This document shows positions 9,760-19,689 of a stretch of 64,000 bases of DNA, piece by piece. The stretch lies in assembly GCA_027682925.1 (NCBI GenBank), contig JAQCYU010000003.1, positions 62,001 through 126,000 of the forward strand, in the 5' to 3' direction. Positions within the stretch are counted from its first letter, which is position 1. Each line of letters begins with the position of its first letter. Source of the stretch: Coriobacteriaceae bacterium AF45-21 (GTDB taxonomy: Bacteria; Actinomycetota; Coriobacteriia; Coriobacteriales; Coriobacteriaceae). Position numbers and translations under genes: made by a program. The notes below the pieces were generated by a model that worked only from the letters and a program-made list of their open reading frames with translations, was not told the origin of the DNA and ran no database searches.

Positions 9760-10296
9760 TTAGATCTCCATGACCTCGGCTTCTTTTTCCTTCAGAAGCT
9801 CCTCGACCTTGGCGACATACTCATCGGTGTGCTTCTGGACCTTGGCCTGCTCGCGACGGACATCGTCCTCGGTGAGCTCCTCATCGCGCTCGAGCTTGTT
9901 GTTGAAGTCGCGACGGATGTTACGGATAGACACCTTGGCCTGCTCAGCGTACTCGCGGCACTCCTTGACGAGCTCGCGACGGCGCTCCTCGGTGGGAGCC
10001 GGGAACGGCAGACGAACGACGGTGCCATCGGAGTTGGGGGTAATACCCAGATCGGAAGCGCCGATGGCCTTGACGATAGCGTTGATGAGCGCCTTGTCCC
10101 ACGGCTCGATGAGCAGCATGTGGGCCTCGGGGGTCTTGACGGCGGCAACCTGCGTGACCGGCGTGGGAACACCGTAATAATCGACGGTGATGTCGGACAG
10201 AATGTTGGCATTGGCACGGCCGGTACGGACCTTGGAGAAGTTATGCTTGAGGGACTCGAGCGACTTGTCCATATGGGCGGTGATGTTCTCTGCCAT
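9760..10296 (-). CDS. frr: Ribosome recycling factor
   Basis: Splits post-termination ribosomes together with EF-G. At 178 residues it is close to the family norm (about 185). Typical stretches are [38 protein letters not shown] and [14 protein letters not shown]. The ATG has a strong AGGAGG site that overlaps the pyrH stop, indicating coupling with pyrH. Confidence 0.97.
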   Translation of the reverse strand: MAENITAHMDKSLESLKHNFSKVRTGRANANILSDITVDYYGVPTPVTQVAAVKTPEAHMLLIEPWDKALINAIVKAIGASDLGITPNSDGTVVRLPFPAPTEERRRELVKECREYAEQAKVSIRNIRRDFNNKLERDEELTEDDVRREQAKVQKHTDEYVAKVEELLKEKEAEVMEI

Positions 10297-10298
10297 GC

Positions 10299-11020
10299 TT
10301 AATCCTCCTGATAGACGAGCGTGCCGACGGGCTCACCCGAAAGCGCGCGCTTGACGGTGTCCTCGCCATCGATGTTGAGGACCAAAATCGGCATACGGTT
10401 ATCCTGCACAGTGCCGTAGCCGTGGAATCCATAACCTGCAGACCGCGGACAAGAACCTCGTGGTAGGTAATCTTGTCAAAACGGACAGCATCGGCGCACT
10501 TGACGGGATCTTTGTCGTAGATGCCGTCAACCTTGGTGGCTTTAATCAGAATCTCGGCGCCGATCTCGCACGCACGAAGAGCCGCGGCGGTGTCGGTCGT
10601 AAAGTACGGATTGCCCGAACCGGCAGCAAAAATAACGACGTTGCCCTTGGAAAGGTGGTTGATGGCGCGACGACGAATATAGGGCTCGCAGATCTCGTTC
10701 ATCTGGATAGCGCTCATCACGCGGCAGGGAACATCGTTGTGCTCGAAGGCATCCTGCAGGGCGAGCGCGTTCATAACGGTCGCGAGCATGCCCATATAAT
10801 CGGCCTGAGCACGCTCCATGCCACCGGCAGCGCCGGCCATGCCGCGGAAAATATTGCCGCCGCCGACAACGACGCCGACCTCATGGCCAACGGCTAGCAG
10901 CTCCTTGACCTGCTTGGCAAGATGGTCGGTAACCTTGGGGTCGATGCCATATTGGCCGTCGCCCATCAGTGCTTCGCCGGAAAGCTTAAGAAGCACGCGT
11001 TTATATCGGATGTCGGACAA
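10299..11020 (-). CDS. pyrH: UMP kinase (frame broken once)
   Basis: Amino-acid-kinase-fold enzyme that phosphorylates UMP. Signatures seen are [41 protein letters not shown] and [10 protein letters not shown]. Near 10404 one C is missing from TGCCAGG, so the frame is lost after DSTATALC and resumes as [15 protein letters not shown] sequence, ending at the stop at 10299. The start is TTG at 11020 with AAAGGAGG upstream. First gene of the pyrH-proS operon, after the terminator of rpsB-tsf. Confidence 0.95.
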
Positions 11021-11083
11021 AGCGATCCTCCTTTAATTAGACTCTCAATATGATATCAAAGGCTCTGATAAGAGCCATGAAAA

Positions 11084-11114
11084 AGCAGGCTGTGAGTAAA
11101 ACCCACAGCCTGCT
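11084..11114 (-). terminator. Intrinsic terminator of rpsB-tsf
   Basis: A perfect 11-bp stem (AGCAGGCTGTG / CACAGCCTGCT on the minus strand) is followed by five T residues on the minus strand, 24 bases past the tsf stop. Confidence 0.9.
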
Positions 11115-11137
11115 CATTACCAGCTACAAGAGCTTAT

Positions 11138-12007
11138 TTACTCGCCACGGACCAGACGGTCAAAGGCAACGACGGTAATGGTGTCGCCGAGCTCCTTGGA
11201 GACCTGCTCAGCGTACTTCTTGATGGTGAGGGAGCTGTCCTTGATGAACTCCTGCTCGGTGAGCACGGACTGCTTGTAGAACTTCTCCAGACGGCCGACA
11301 GCCATCTTCTCCTGGATAGCCTCGGGCTTGCCGGACTCGGCAGCCTGGGCCATGTAGATCTGCTTCTCGTGCTCGACGGTCTCGGCCGGAACCTGATCGC
11401 GGGTAGCGCAGATCGGGGCGACGGCAGCAACCTGAAGGGCAACGTCGTGAGCGAAGGTCTTGAAGGACTCAGCCTGAGCGGTCTCGGCCTTCTCGAAGGC
11501 GAACTCGACGAGGACGCCGATCTTACCACCCATGTGGATGTAAGAAGCGAGCGCGCCGTTCTCGGCCTTGCGGGCAGCGAAGCGGGAGATCTTCATGTTC
11601 TCGCCCATGATGTGAATCATCTCGGTGAGCTCGGAGGAAACGGTCTCCTCGCCCATCGGCTTCTCGAGCAGAGCGTCGACGTCAGCAGGCTCGGTGGTAG
11701 CGACAACCTCAGCGACCTTGGAAGCAAAGCCGGTGAACTTGGCGTTGGAGCCAACGAAGTCGGTCTCGCAGGAGAGCTCGAGCAGAGCGCCGGTCTTGCC
11801 ATCCTCGGAGACGAACGCGGCGACAGCGCCCTCGTTGGTCTCACGGCCAGCCTTCTTGGCAGCCTTGGCAAGGCCGTTCTTACGCAGAACGTCGACAGCG
11901 GCGTCCATGTCGCCGTCAGCCTCGACGAGAGCCTTCTTGCACTCCATCATCGGGGAGTCGGTCATCTCGCGGAGCTGCTTGACCATAGCGGCGGTAATCT
12001 GGGCCAT
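11138..12007 (-). CDS. tsf: Translation elongation factor Ts
   Basis: Nucleotide exchange factor for EF-Tu. The UBA-like N-terminus (AAMVKQLREMTDSPMMECKK) and the conserved core (ETDFVGSNAKF, EQEFIKDSSLTI) are clear, 289 residues. The ATG at 12007 has GAAAGGA upstream; the extra in-frame ATG at 12022 would lie ahead of that site. It follows rpsB in the classical rpsB-tsf pair and is closed by a strong terminator. Confidence 0.97.
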   Translation of the reverse strand: MAQITAAMVKQLREMTDSPMMECKKALVEADGDMDAAVDVLRKNGLAKAAKKAGRETNEGAVAAFVSEDGKTGALLELSCETDFVGSNAKFTGFASKVAEVVATTEPADVDALLEKPMGEETVSSELTEMIHIMGENMKISRFAARKAENGALASYIHMGGKIGVLVEFAFEKAETAQAESFKTFAHDVALQVAAVAPICATRDQVPAETVEHEKQIYMAQAAESGKPEAIQEKMAVGRLEKFYKQSVLTEQEFIKDSSLTIKKYAEQVSKELGDTITVVAFDRLVRGE

Positions 12008-12052
12008 TGTGGTTCCTTTCAAAGAGATGAAAAAGAATTAACTAAGACTGAT

Positions 12053-12780
12053 TTACTCGGCCTTGGGCTCAGCGGCCATCTCGCCTCGGAGACCTGCTCC
12101 TTGCCGGAGCCAGCGAGGCAGGCGTCAGCCATGAGCTCGCACATAAGGGTGACAGCGGAGATAGCGTCATCGTTGCAGGGGATGCCGTACTCGACCTCGT
12201 CGGGATCGGAGTTGGTGTCGATCAGGGCGACGACGGGGATGTTCAGGCGCTGAGCCTCCTTGATGGCGTTCTCCTCGCGCTTGGTGTCGATGACGAAGAG
12301 AGCCTGGGGCAGACCCTTCATGTCGCGGGCGCCACCGAGGTTGGTCTGGAGCTTGGTGAGCTCCTTGCCGAGAACAGCCTGCTCCTTCTTGGGCAGAACA
12401 GCCATGCGGCCGTCCTCGACCATGGCCTCGAGCTCCTCCATGCGGTTGATGCGGGAGCGGATGGTGACGAAGTTGGTCAGCATACCGCCGAGCCAACGCT
12501 GGTTGATGTAAGGCATGTTGGCGCGCTCAGCAGCGTTCTTGACGGCCTCCTGAGCCTGCTTCTTGGTGCCGACGAACAGCACGTTGCCGCCCTTAGCGAC
12601 GTTCTTGACGAATGTATAGGCCTGGTCGGCGTCGAGGATGGTCTGCTTGAGGTCGAGGATGTAGATGCCGTTGCGCTCACCAAAGATGAACGGCTTCATC
12701 TTGGGGTTCCAGCGACGGGTCTGGTGACCGAAGTGGCAGCCGGCCTCGAGCAGGGTGCGGATATTAATCTTGGTAGCCAT
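12053..12780 (-). CDS. rpsB: 30S ribosomal protein S2 (frame broken near the end)
   Basis: S2 of the small subunit. Signatures [45 protein letters not shown] and [25 protein letters not shown] are intact. A C is missing near 12083 (GAGGCCGAG written GAGGCGAG), so the uncorrected frame runs on past the true stop to about 12019. Restored, the protein ends with an acidic tail and stops at 12053. The ribosome site is GGAGG, and a near-consensus promoter lies about 145 bases upstream. Confidence 0.96.
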
Positions 12781-12922
12781 GTTAAACCTCCTGTGGTTTG
12801 CCTCCGCGCGGGGTCATCCTCCAAAACCAACCCGGACATGTGCTACCAAAGCCCGGGCACCACGGTATGAAGTAGCCGCGCGTGCGTGATAAAAACATGT
12901 TGCCGTGAAGCAACCCGATGAA

Positions 12923-12951
12923 TGATAGCAGGAATGCTTCTTTCTGCCAAC
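12923..12951 (-). promoter_or_regulatory. Promoter of rpsB-tsf
   Basis: Reading the minus strand, TTGGCA and TATCAT are separated by exactly 17 bases. The predicted start leaves a leader of roughly 135 bases before rpsB. It contains small hairpins and could carry the S2 autoregulatory site, which I cannot identify by sequence alone. Confidence 0.75.
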
Positions 12952-12999
12952 CCGCAATCAAAACCACACACCTGAGTGCGGCGCGGGACGTCCCAGCCA

Positions 13000-13908
13000 C
13001 TATTCGCCGCGGGGATGGGCTTGAGCCACGGCACGCTTGAGCCGATCGGGCGTGAGATGCGTGTAGATTTGCGTCGTGGACAGGCTCGCATGACCCAGCA
13101 GCTCTTGAACCGAGCGCAGGTCCGCACCGCCCTCAAGCAAGTCGGTCGCAAAGGTATGGCGCATCGCATGCGGGGCGATGTCGGCCGGAATGCCGGCGAG
13201 CGTCGCCAGCGTATGGAACCGCCGCCGGAGCATGGCGGCGCTCATGCGATTGCCACGCGCCGATATAAGCAGCGGATGCGGCCCAGTAGCGAGGTCGCGG
13301 CGCTTTGCCTGAGCGAGCAACTCCGGCCTCCCCTCCTCAATATAGAGACGCGTCACATCGAGCGCACGACGATACAGAGGGACGATACGCTCCTTGCTCC
13401 CCTTGCCCCAAAGTCGCAGCGTTCGCTCGGACCAACCAATAGACTCCACGTTGAGCGCCGCGAGCTCCGAGATTCGCGCGCCGGAGGCATAGAGCAACTC
13501 AAGCATCGCCGCATCGCGCAGTCCCGCGGGCGTCGAGGTATCAGGCGTCTTGAGCAGCGCCTCAACCTGCTGGGTCGTAAGGACACCCGGCAGGTCACGC
13601 GGCAGCCTGGGCGATGCGATCGCCGAGACCGCATCGCCCTCGACAATCCCCTCGGCAGCCATCCAGCGATAGAGAGATCGAATAGCCGACAGGTGCGCCG
13701 CAAGCGTTCGGGGAGCCACCTGCTCACGCGAAAGCTCGGCAAGATAGCGACGAATGGTGCGCACGTCGGCAGCGAAAGCATCGATATCCTCGCGCTCGCA
13801 CCAGGCAGCGAAGCGCTCCAGCCTCGAGCCATAGGCCGTCACCGTGTTGGGAGAAAGTCCCTCGACGCGTGCGATATAGGCGATAAACGAGTCGACGGTG
13901 TCGTACAG
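13000..13908 (-). CDS. xerC: XerC-type tyrosine recombinase
   Basis: Site-specific recombinase of the XerC/XerD family that resolves chromosome dimers at dif. The N-terminal SAM-like domain (FIAYIARVEGLSPNTVTAY, LSAIRSLYRW) and the catalytic domain are complete: Arg in SGARISELAAL, HAMRHTFATDLL (HxxR), LLGHASLSTTQIYTHL (His and the nucleophilic Tyr). The start is a problem. GTG at 13842 would cut the conserved N-terminus; the frame is open back to the trmFO stop, but offers only CTG at 13908 or ATA at 13920. I give the CTG with low confidence in the start; a missing base is possible. Being in a housekeeping operon, it is not a phage integrase. Confidence 0.85.
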   Translation of the reverse strand: MYDTVDSFIAYIARVEGLSPNTVTAYGSRLERFAAWCEREDIDAFAADVRTIRRYLAELSREQVAPRTLAAHLSAIRSLYRWMAAEGIVEGDAVSAIASPRLPRDLPGVLTTQQVEALLKTPDTSTPAGLRDAAMLELLYASGARISELAALNVESIGWSERTLRLWGKGSKERIVPLYRRALDVTRLYIEEGRPELLAQAKRRDLATGPHPLLISARGNRMSAAMLRRRFHTLATLAGIPADIAPHAMRHTFATDLLEGGADLRSVQELLGHASLSTTQIYTHLTPDRLKRAVAQAHPRGE

Positions 13909-13916
13909 GTCAAAGG

Positions 13917-15254
13917 CTATGACCGGTCGCCTCCAAACAAGTCGGAACGCGTGGCCAAGTAGGCATCGAGGGCCTCGAGCGCACGGTCCGCATAGGCCTG
14001 GTAGCGGTCGCGCTTGCTGCGGCGCTTACCATCCTCGAGTGGCGGCACCAGGCCAAAGTTGACATGCATGGGCTGATAGCCCACGGTGGCAGGATCGGTC
14101 GCATAGCCCACGAGCGCACCTAGGGCGCCCACACGCGGCAACTCGACGCCCGCGGCACCGATAGCCTCGGCATAGGTGTTGAGCGCCGCGAGAAGACCGG
14201 TCGCCACGGCTTCCATGTACCCCTCGGTGCCGGTGATCTGACCGGCCAGGCGCACACCGGTACCGGGCACGGCAAAGGCGCCATCGAGCACATGCGGGGC
14301 GTCGACAAAGGTATTACGGTGCATGACACCGTAGCGGAAGAACTCAGCGTTCTCCAGGCCCGGCACCATATGGAAGACGCGCTTCTGCTCGCCAAAGGTC
14401 AAGTTGGTCTGGAAGCCCACCAGGTTATAGGCGGTCTTCTCCTTATTCTCGGCACGCAGCTGAATCGCCGCCCAGGGACGACAACCGGTTCGCGGGTCGG
14501 TGAGGCCGACGGGCTTCATGGCGCCAAAGCGAATGGCGTCCTTGCCGGTGCGCGCAACTTCCTCGGCAGGCTGGCAGGCCTGGAACAGATCGCCGCCCTC
14601 AAAGTCCTTGAGCACCACGCGGTCGGCCGTAGTAAGCGCCTCGATAAAGGCCTCGTACTCCTCCTTATTGAGCGGAGCGTTGAGATAGTCGCCGCTCCCC
14701 TGCTCCTCGTAGCGCGACTGCGAGAACAGCACGTCCATATCGAGCGTGGAGGCATCGACGATCGGCGCCGCGGCATCGAAGAACGCAAGGGCGTCGCCAC
14801 CGACGAGCTTCATGACCTCTTCGCTCAGCGCCGGCGAGCACAAGGGGCCAGCGGCAATGACCACGTGACCTTCGGGAATCTGCGTGACCTCGCCGTGAAT
14901 GATCTCGATATTGGGACGGGCGGCAACCTCGGCCTCGACAAACTCGGAAAACTTGACGCGGTCGACCGCCAAGGCGCCACCGGCGGGAACAGCCGCGCGA
15001 TGGGCGCAATCGAGCAGGACTGAACCCATGCGCTCAAGCTCGGCCTTCAGCAATCCAGCCGCGGAATCCGGACGGGTCGACTTAAACGAATTGGAACAGA
15101 CGAGCTCTGCCAGGTGATCGGTATGGTGGGCCGGGGAGCTAACCTGGGGGCGCATCTCGCACAGCTTTACGGCGAACCCGCGATCTGCAAGCTGAATCGC
15201 GCACTCCGAACCCGCCAGACCGCCACCGATAACCGTCACCTGATCAAACAGCAT
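13917..15254 (-). CDS. trmFO: Folate-dependent tRNA (uracil-5-)-methyltransferase TrmFO
   Basis: FAD enzyme that makes ribothymidine at U54 of tRNA using methylenetetrahydrofolate. The dinucleotide-binding motif VIGGGLAGSECA is at the N-terminus. The family stretches VCSNSFKST, RFGAMKPVGL, GYMEAVATG and MHVNFGLVPPL follow. About 445 residues, normal for the family. The ATG at 15254 is nine bases from AAAGG. Its stop overlaps the start region of xerC; the topA-trmFO-xerC neighbourhood of Firmicutes is partly kept here as dprA-trmFO-xerC. Confidence 0.96.
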   Translation of the reverse strand: MLFDQVTVIGGGLAGSECAIQLADRGFAVKLCEMRPQVSSPAHHTDHLAELVCSNSFKSTRPDSAAGLLKAELERMGSVLLDCAHRAAVPAGGALAVDRVKFSEFVEAEVAARPNIEIIHGEVTQIPEGHVVIAAGPLCSPALSEEVMKLVGGDALAFFDAAAPIVDASTLDMDVLFSQSRYEEQGSGDYLNAPLNKEEYEAFIEALTTADRVVLKDFEGGDLFQACQPAEEVARTGKDAIRFGAMKPVGLTDPRTGCRPWAAIQLRAENKEKTAYNLVGFQTNLTFGEQKRVFHMVPGLENAEFFRYGVMHRNTFVDAPHVLDGAFAVPGTGVRLAGQITGTEGYMEAVATGLLAALNTYAEAIGAAGVELPRVGALGALVGYATDPATVGYQPMHVNFGLVPPLEDGKRRSKRDRYQAYADRALEALDAYLATRSDLFGGDRS

Positions 15255-15268
15255 CTGCAAACACCTTT

Positions 15269-16204
15269 CTAATTGACATGTTTTCCATTGTGACCGAAGG
15301 GTGTCTGGGCGTGAAGGGCAAACTTGGAGGGCGCATACCTTCCATCCATCATGCGCTCGATAAGACCCTCGAGCTCAAGCGAACCCAGGAGCTTAAGTAC
15401 GCCGACAGCATCGAGCGAGACGAGCGCCGCAATGTCGTCGACCTTGAGCGGAGAGGCGATGAGCGCATGCATCACGGTCTGCTGTGTTGGATCCAGGTCG
15501 GCAATGCCGGGAGCATCGGGGCGCGAGTAGCGCAGGGTGCCGTAGATGCGTGAGATAGCCATCTCGATAGATTCCTCGTCGATGATGCAGCAAGCACCGT
15601 TCGCAATGAGGTAATTCGTGCCACGCGACTCGGGCGATAGGATCGAACCCGGCACGACAAGAAGTTCGCGCCCCAAATCCATAGCAGCCTCGGCTGTAGA
15701 AAACGTCCCGGAAGGCATACCCGCCTCGGAAACAAAGAGGGCTTGCGACAGGGCCGCGATCACGCGATTGCGGCGCGGAAAGGCAAACTTGCGCGGACCC
15801 ATGCCCCACGGAGAGATCGACACGACCGCGCCACCCGTATCGAGCGTGCGCATAATAAGCCCCGCGCTCGAACGCGGGTAGACCACGTCGGCGCCCGTCC
15901 CCAGCACCACGACGTGTTTGCCGCCGGCGTTGACCGCAGCCCAACCCGAGGCCTGGTCACAACCGACCGCGCCGCCCGAAACTACCGTCACTCCCGCCTC
16001 GACCGCCACCTTTGCCGCAAGCTCTGCCACGGCAAGACCATACGGCGAGGCCTTGCGCGCGCCGATGATGGAGAGCGCGGGTGTCGAAAGCACCTCGGGA
16101 TTGCCACGCACATAAAGCGTCTGGGGTACATCAGAAAGCTCCAAAACGGTCTCGGGATACAACGCATCACCTGGATGCAGCTCAAAGGTCCCCTCGGCTA
16201 TCAT
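15269..16204 (-). CDS. dprA: DNA-processing protein DprA
   Basis: Rossmann-fold protein that binds incoming single-stranded DNA and loads RecA during transformation. The signature stretches IIGARKASPYG, VVSGGAVGCDQASGWAAV, FPRRNRVIAALS and the segment LLVVPGSILSPESRGTNYLIANGA are present. A C-terminal winged-helix-like part (TVMHALIASPLKVDDIAAL) follows. The ATG overlaps the comM stop (ATGA). Pairing with comM suggests a competence-related operon, although no uptake genes are in view. Confidence 0.95.
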   Translation of the reverse strand: MIAEGTFELHPGDALYPETVLELSDVPQTLYVRGNPEVLSTPALSIIGARKASPYGLAVAELAAKVAVEAGVTVVSGGAVGCDQASGWAAVNAGGKHVVVLGTGADVVYPRSSAGLIMRTLDTGGAVVSISPWGMGPRKFAFPRRNRVIAALSQALFVSEAGMPSGTFSTAEAAMDLGRELLVVPGSILSPESRGTNYLIANGACCIIDEESIEMAISRIYGTLRYSRPDAPGIADLDPTQQTVMHALIASPLKVDDIAALVSLDAVGVLKLLGSLELEGLIERMMDGRYAPSKFALHAQTPFGHNGKHVN

Positions 16205-17723
16205 TGGTCCCTCCTTCCCTGGTACATCGCCGCCTCGAGCACATGGTCCTGCGTCACCTGCTCGCTCTCGGCGACGTCAGCGATTGTACGCGCGATGCGC
16301 ACCAGGCGCACGATGCCGCGGCCCGTGAGATGCGTGCGTTTGGACAGGCCGAGTACGCATTTCTCGGCAGCATCATCGAGCTCAAAGGTCGAAACGACGC
16401 CGTCAATAGACCGTGTCTCGTCATCCTCGGCCTCGGCATCCGCATCGTCCATACGGGATTCGCGCCAGGCGCGAAAGGCGCGACCGCGCACAACGTAGTC
16501 ACGCAACTCGGCCGACGACATACCCTCCGCACCCTCGATAATCACTTGGGGGTCGGGACGGGTCACGTCGATCATCATGTCGATACGGTCGGCCAAAGGA
16601 CCGCGCAGTTTAGACCGATAGCGCTCGACCATCGCCGCCGAGCAGCGACACGGTACCTCACGATCGCCCAAAAAGCCGCAGGGGCAGGGATTGCTCGCAG
16701 CCAGCAGCTGAAAGCGCGACGGGAAGGTAAAAGCCCCGTCGACGCGTACGATCCTGACGTAGCCGCGCTCGATGGGCTGACGCAGCGTCTGCAGCACACC
16801 CGTGGGAAACTCGGCAAGCTCGTCCAAAAAGAGCACGCCGCCATGAGCAAGGCTGATCTCACCCGGGTGCACCGGGCGCCCACCGCCGATAAGACCTGCG
16901 GTCGAAATACTGTGATGAGGACTGCGGAAGGGCCGGTGCCCCGCCAACAAGCCATCAATGTTCTCACCCAAAACCGAATGGATGCACAGCGCCGCCTGTT
17001 GATCCTCAACGGAAAGCTCGGGCAGGATGCCGGTCATACGACGCGCGAGCATCGTCTTGCCCGATCCCGGGGACCCGATCATGAGCAAGCCGAGTTCTCC
17101 TGCCGCCGCAAGCGCCATGCCGCGTTTAGCGACTTCCTGCCCCAGCACGTCGGCATAGTCGAGCTCAGGCTCAAAGGTCGCCTCGACGCCTCGGAATCCA
17201 GATAGTGCCGAGCCGCCTCGCCCATGCCATGGGCAAGCTGAGACAAATGATCGATAAAGCCGCAATCCACGCCCGCGAGTGGCACATGCTGGTCGGACCT
17301 GCCGGCGATAAAAGACAGCCCCATGTCGCGAGCCAATAGCTGAAACGCCACCTCGCCCTTGACAGGAAGCACCGTACCGTCCAAGCCAAGCTCGCCGGCG
17401 ATAAGGCAGCGATCGAGGTTGTCACGAGGAATCTGACCATCGGCCGCTAGAACCGCGATGGCGATGGGCAGGTCAAAGCCGCTACCGGTCTTGCGGATAT
17501 CGCCGGGCGCTAGGTTGACCGTAATGCCCGAGCGTGGGATCTCGAACCCGGCGGAGCGCATCGCGCAGCGAATACGACCGCGTGACTCCATCACCTCCAT
17601 GCTCGGAATGCCGAGCATTTGGATGCCCGGAACACCACCGGCAAGCGAGACCTCGACCGTGACGTGAATCGCCTCGACGCCACGGATGCAGGCCGCGTGA
17701 ACGGCAAACGTCTCGAACGCCAT
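16201..17723 (-). CDS. comM: YifB/ComM-type Mg-chelatase-like AAA+ ATPase (frame broken once)
   Basis: Hexameric helicase-like ATPase that aids branch migration of transformed DNA in species where ComM is studied. The N-terminal Lon-like domain (VHVTVEVSLAGGVPGIQ-like, NLAPGDIRKTGSGFDLPIAIAVL), P-loop GSPGSGKTMLARR, Walker B GGVLFLDELAEF and Cys residues CPCGFLGD are visible. One G is missing near 17189 (GAGGGCGTC written GAGGCGTC). The ATG overlaps the yraN stop (TGATG), and its own stop overlaps the dprA start. Confidence 0.94.
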
Positions 17724-18208
17724 CACGACACCTGCCAATCGAACGCGTTGTACTGATGCTCGATCTCAGCGATATGCCCGCCACGAATGGTGACACCCAC
17801 GGCATCGAAGCGAATCGCCTTGAGCGGATAATGCTCCATGAGATAGCAACTTGCGATGCGGCGGTAGCGGCGTTGCTTTTGAGCGTCCACGGCCTCCTCG
17901 GGAAAGACCCGCGTGCTGCAATCCAGTGCAACGCGTCTGGTCTTGACCTCGGCCATCACCACGACATCGTCGAGCTCATCGAGCAGCACCAGATCGGCCT
18001 CGCCCTCGGTGCAACGATAACCCTGCTCCAGCAAGGTGTAGCCGCGCTCGTTAAAGTAGTCGATGGTGATCAGCTCGCCCAGCATGCCCAGCTCGCGGGG
18101 ACTGAGTCCCTTGATAAACTCGGGCGTCATCGCCCCGCAGTCGAGCTCGCCGTTTTCCCAACGCTCCTTGAGCTGCTGCGTCTTGCTCTTTTTGCTTGCG
18201 GCACTCAT
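17723..18208 (-). CDS. yraN: YraN-family (UPF0102) nuclease-fold protein
   Basis: Small protein with the restriction-endonuclease-like fold of UPF0102. The conserved core is LGMLGELITIDYFNERGYTLL, then EGEADLVLLDELDDVVVMAEVK (the D-ExK-type motif), and a C-terminal IRFDAVGVTI. The Met at 18208 has GGAAAGGAGA upstream and gives 161 residues; the longer frame to 18298 lacks a site. Its place ahead of comM and dprA, usual in many genomes, hints at DNA processing, but the family's function is not established. Confidence 0.88.
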   Translation of the reverse strand: MSAASKKSKTQQLKERWENGELDCGAMTPEFIKGLSPRELGMLGELITIDYFNERGYTLLEQGYRCTEGEADLVLLDELDDVVVMAEVKTRRVALDCSTRVFPEEAVDAQKQRRYRRIASCYLMEHYPLKAIRFDAVGVTIRGGHIAEIEHQYNAFDWQVS

Positions 18209-18311
18209 GGGGTCTCCTTTCCCGCACGCTGCATTGCCCCGATGATGAGGGCACCTTTCATGCGGGTAAGTACCGGAAGCAAACCAAAAGCTGACCAAAT
18301 GCCGTCAAAAA

Positions 18312-18347
18312 CGGGCCGTACGCAGCAATGGTGTTGCATACGGCCCG
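18312..18347 (-). terminator. Intrinsic terminator of rnhB
   Basis: A 9-bp perfect stem (CGGGCCGTA / TACGGCCCG) with an internal loop is followed by TTTTTG on the minus strand. It separates rnhB from the yraN operon. Confidence 0.85.
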
Positions 18348-18396
18348 CTACCAGCAGGTTTATAAAACCCCTGAGGTCCCTGTCTCCACAATTGAC

Positions 18397-19185
18397 CTAG
18401 AAAAGGCGCTCAGTCTGCAGAAAGTTTCCGCAAAAGCTCACGCGGTGCAGTGGACAAAGTCCATGTTTGCGAATGGCCTCGATGTGCTCGGGGCTTGCGT
18501 AGCCTTTCGATTCGGCCAAATGGTACTCGGGATACTCGGCATCGTACTCGACCATCATCTCATCACGCGTGACCTTGGCCATGATGGACGCCGCGGCGAT
18601 ACAGGCGATCTTGGCATCGCCCTTCACCACGTCGCGCTCGTTGGGAACGGCGCCCAAGGGGTTACCGTCCATAAGCACGCAATCGGGCTCGAGCCCCGTA
18701 TCGGCCACGGCGCCCGCGACAGCGGCTCGAATGGCGCGGGCCATGCCCATCTCATCGATATCCTTAGGCGCGATATGGCAAAAACCAATTGCCGTCGCCA
18801 CCTCGGCAATCTTCACTGAGAGCAACTCGCGGCGCGCCGGCGTGAGCTTTTTGGAATCGTTGATGCCCCAGACGCGCGGCTCCATAGGAAGGCAGACGGC
18901 GCATACCGTCAAAGGACCGGCCACCGATCCGCGACCCACCTCGTCGACACCAACGACCACCCCATCGCCGCCAAGCTCATGCATAAGCTCGTACATGTCA
19001 TTGACGCGCTCGCGCTCGGCAAGTTCCTTGGCATGGCGCTTAAGAGCACGCTCGCAAGCCTTGATCACCTGCTGGCGCGGGTCCTCGCGATAATGCTCCA
19101 CGAGGGCGGGGATCTCCTCAAACGTAGCGCTCGCCAACTCACCGGCAACCTGCGATGCCGAAACCGAGCTCGTCATATTGGCCAT
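18397..19185 (-). CDS. rnhB: Ribonuclease HII
   Basis: Removes RNA from RNA-DNA hybrids and single ribonucleotides from DNA. The catalytic block VGVDEVGRGSVAGPLTVCAV and the later acidic residues (CVLMDGNPLG, KGDAKIACIAAASIMAKVTRD) are clear, as is the C-terminal ESKGYASPEH. An N-terminal helical extension of about 80 residues precedes the catalytic domain. The ATG at 19185 has AAGGAGGG at ideal spacing; the in-frame ATG at 19203 lies ahead of that site. Confidence 0.95.
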   Translation of the reverse strand: MANMTSSVSASQVAGELASATFEEIPALVEHYREDPRQQVIKACERALKRHAKELAERERVNDMYELMHELGGDGVVVGVDEVGRGSVAGPLTVCAVCLPMEPRVWGINDSKKLTPARRELLSVKIAEVATAIGFCHIAPKDIDEMGMARAIRAAVAGAVADTGLEPDCVLMDGNPLGAVPNERDVVKGDAKIACIAAASIMAKVTRDEMMVEYDAEYPEYHLAESKGYASPEHIEAIRKHGLCPLHRVSFCGNFLQTERLF

Positions 19186-19220
19186 ACCAGGCCCTCCTTG
19201 CATGCAAATCAGATAAAAAG

Positions 19221-19244
19221 AAGGGCCACCCGAAGGTGACCCTT
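19221..19244 (-). terminator. Intrinsic terminator of rplS
   Basis: A hairpin with a GAA-type loop (AAGGGTCACC / GGTGGCCCTT on the minus strand, one mismatch) is followed by CTTTTT. It lies between rplS and rnhB. Confidence 0.8.
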
Positions 19245-19278
19245 GTGTCCAAACGAGTGGACAGACGCTGCGATCTTC

Positions 19279-19620
19279 TTAGCGCTTCTCGGGGATGCGA
19301 GCAGCCTTGCCCACCTTGTCGCGGAGGTAGTACAGCTTGGCGCGACGGACGCGACCATGACGAACGACCTCGAGCTTGGCGATCTTGGGGCTGTGAAGCG
19401 GGAAGGTACGCTCAACACCGACACCGAAGGACATCTTGCGGACGGTGAAGGTCTCGCGGGCACCGGCGCCGGCCATGCGGATGACGTCGCCCTGGAAGAC
19501 CTGAATGCGCTCGCGGTCGCCTTCCTTAATGCGGTAGTGAACCTTGACGTTGTCGGCGACGCGAACCTGAGGAATGTCCTCGCGGATCTGCTGACGCTCG
19601 ATTGCGCGGATGTAATCCAT
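19279..19620 (-). CDS. rplS: 50S ribosomal protein L19
   Basis: L19 at the subunit interface. The sequence shows [42 protein letters not shown] and the C-terminal [18 protein letters not shown]. It is 113 residues from the ATG at 19620, which has AAGGA upstream; the TTG six bases earlier is too close to that site. It has its own promoter and terminator, so it is a single-gene unit separated from trmD, unlike the rpsP-rimM-trmD-rplS operon of many bacteria. Confidence 0.97.
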   Translation of the reverse strand: MDYIRAIERQQIREDIPQVRVADNVKVHYRIKEGDRERIQVFQGDVIRMAGAGARETFTVRKMSFGVGVERTFPLHSPKIAKLEVVRHGRVRRAKLYYLRDKVGKAARIPEKR

Positions 19621-19689
19621 GTGCAATTCCTTACTCTTCTAGAGGTGCCGTACCACCTTGGCCGGCACGTAGTTGAACAAACGTATTCG

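Noticed and set aside
13000-13908. Phage or island integrase
   Set aside because: The gene lies in the yraN-comM-dprA-trmFO housekeeping order and looks like XerC; no phage genes or attachment repeats are nearby.
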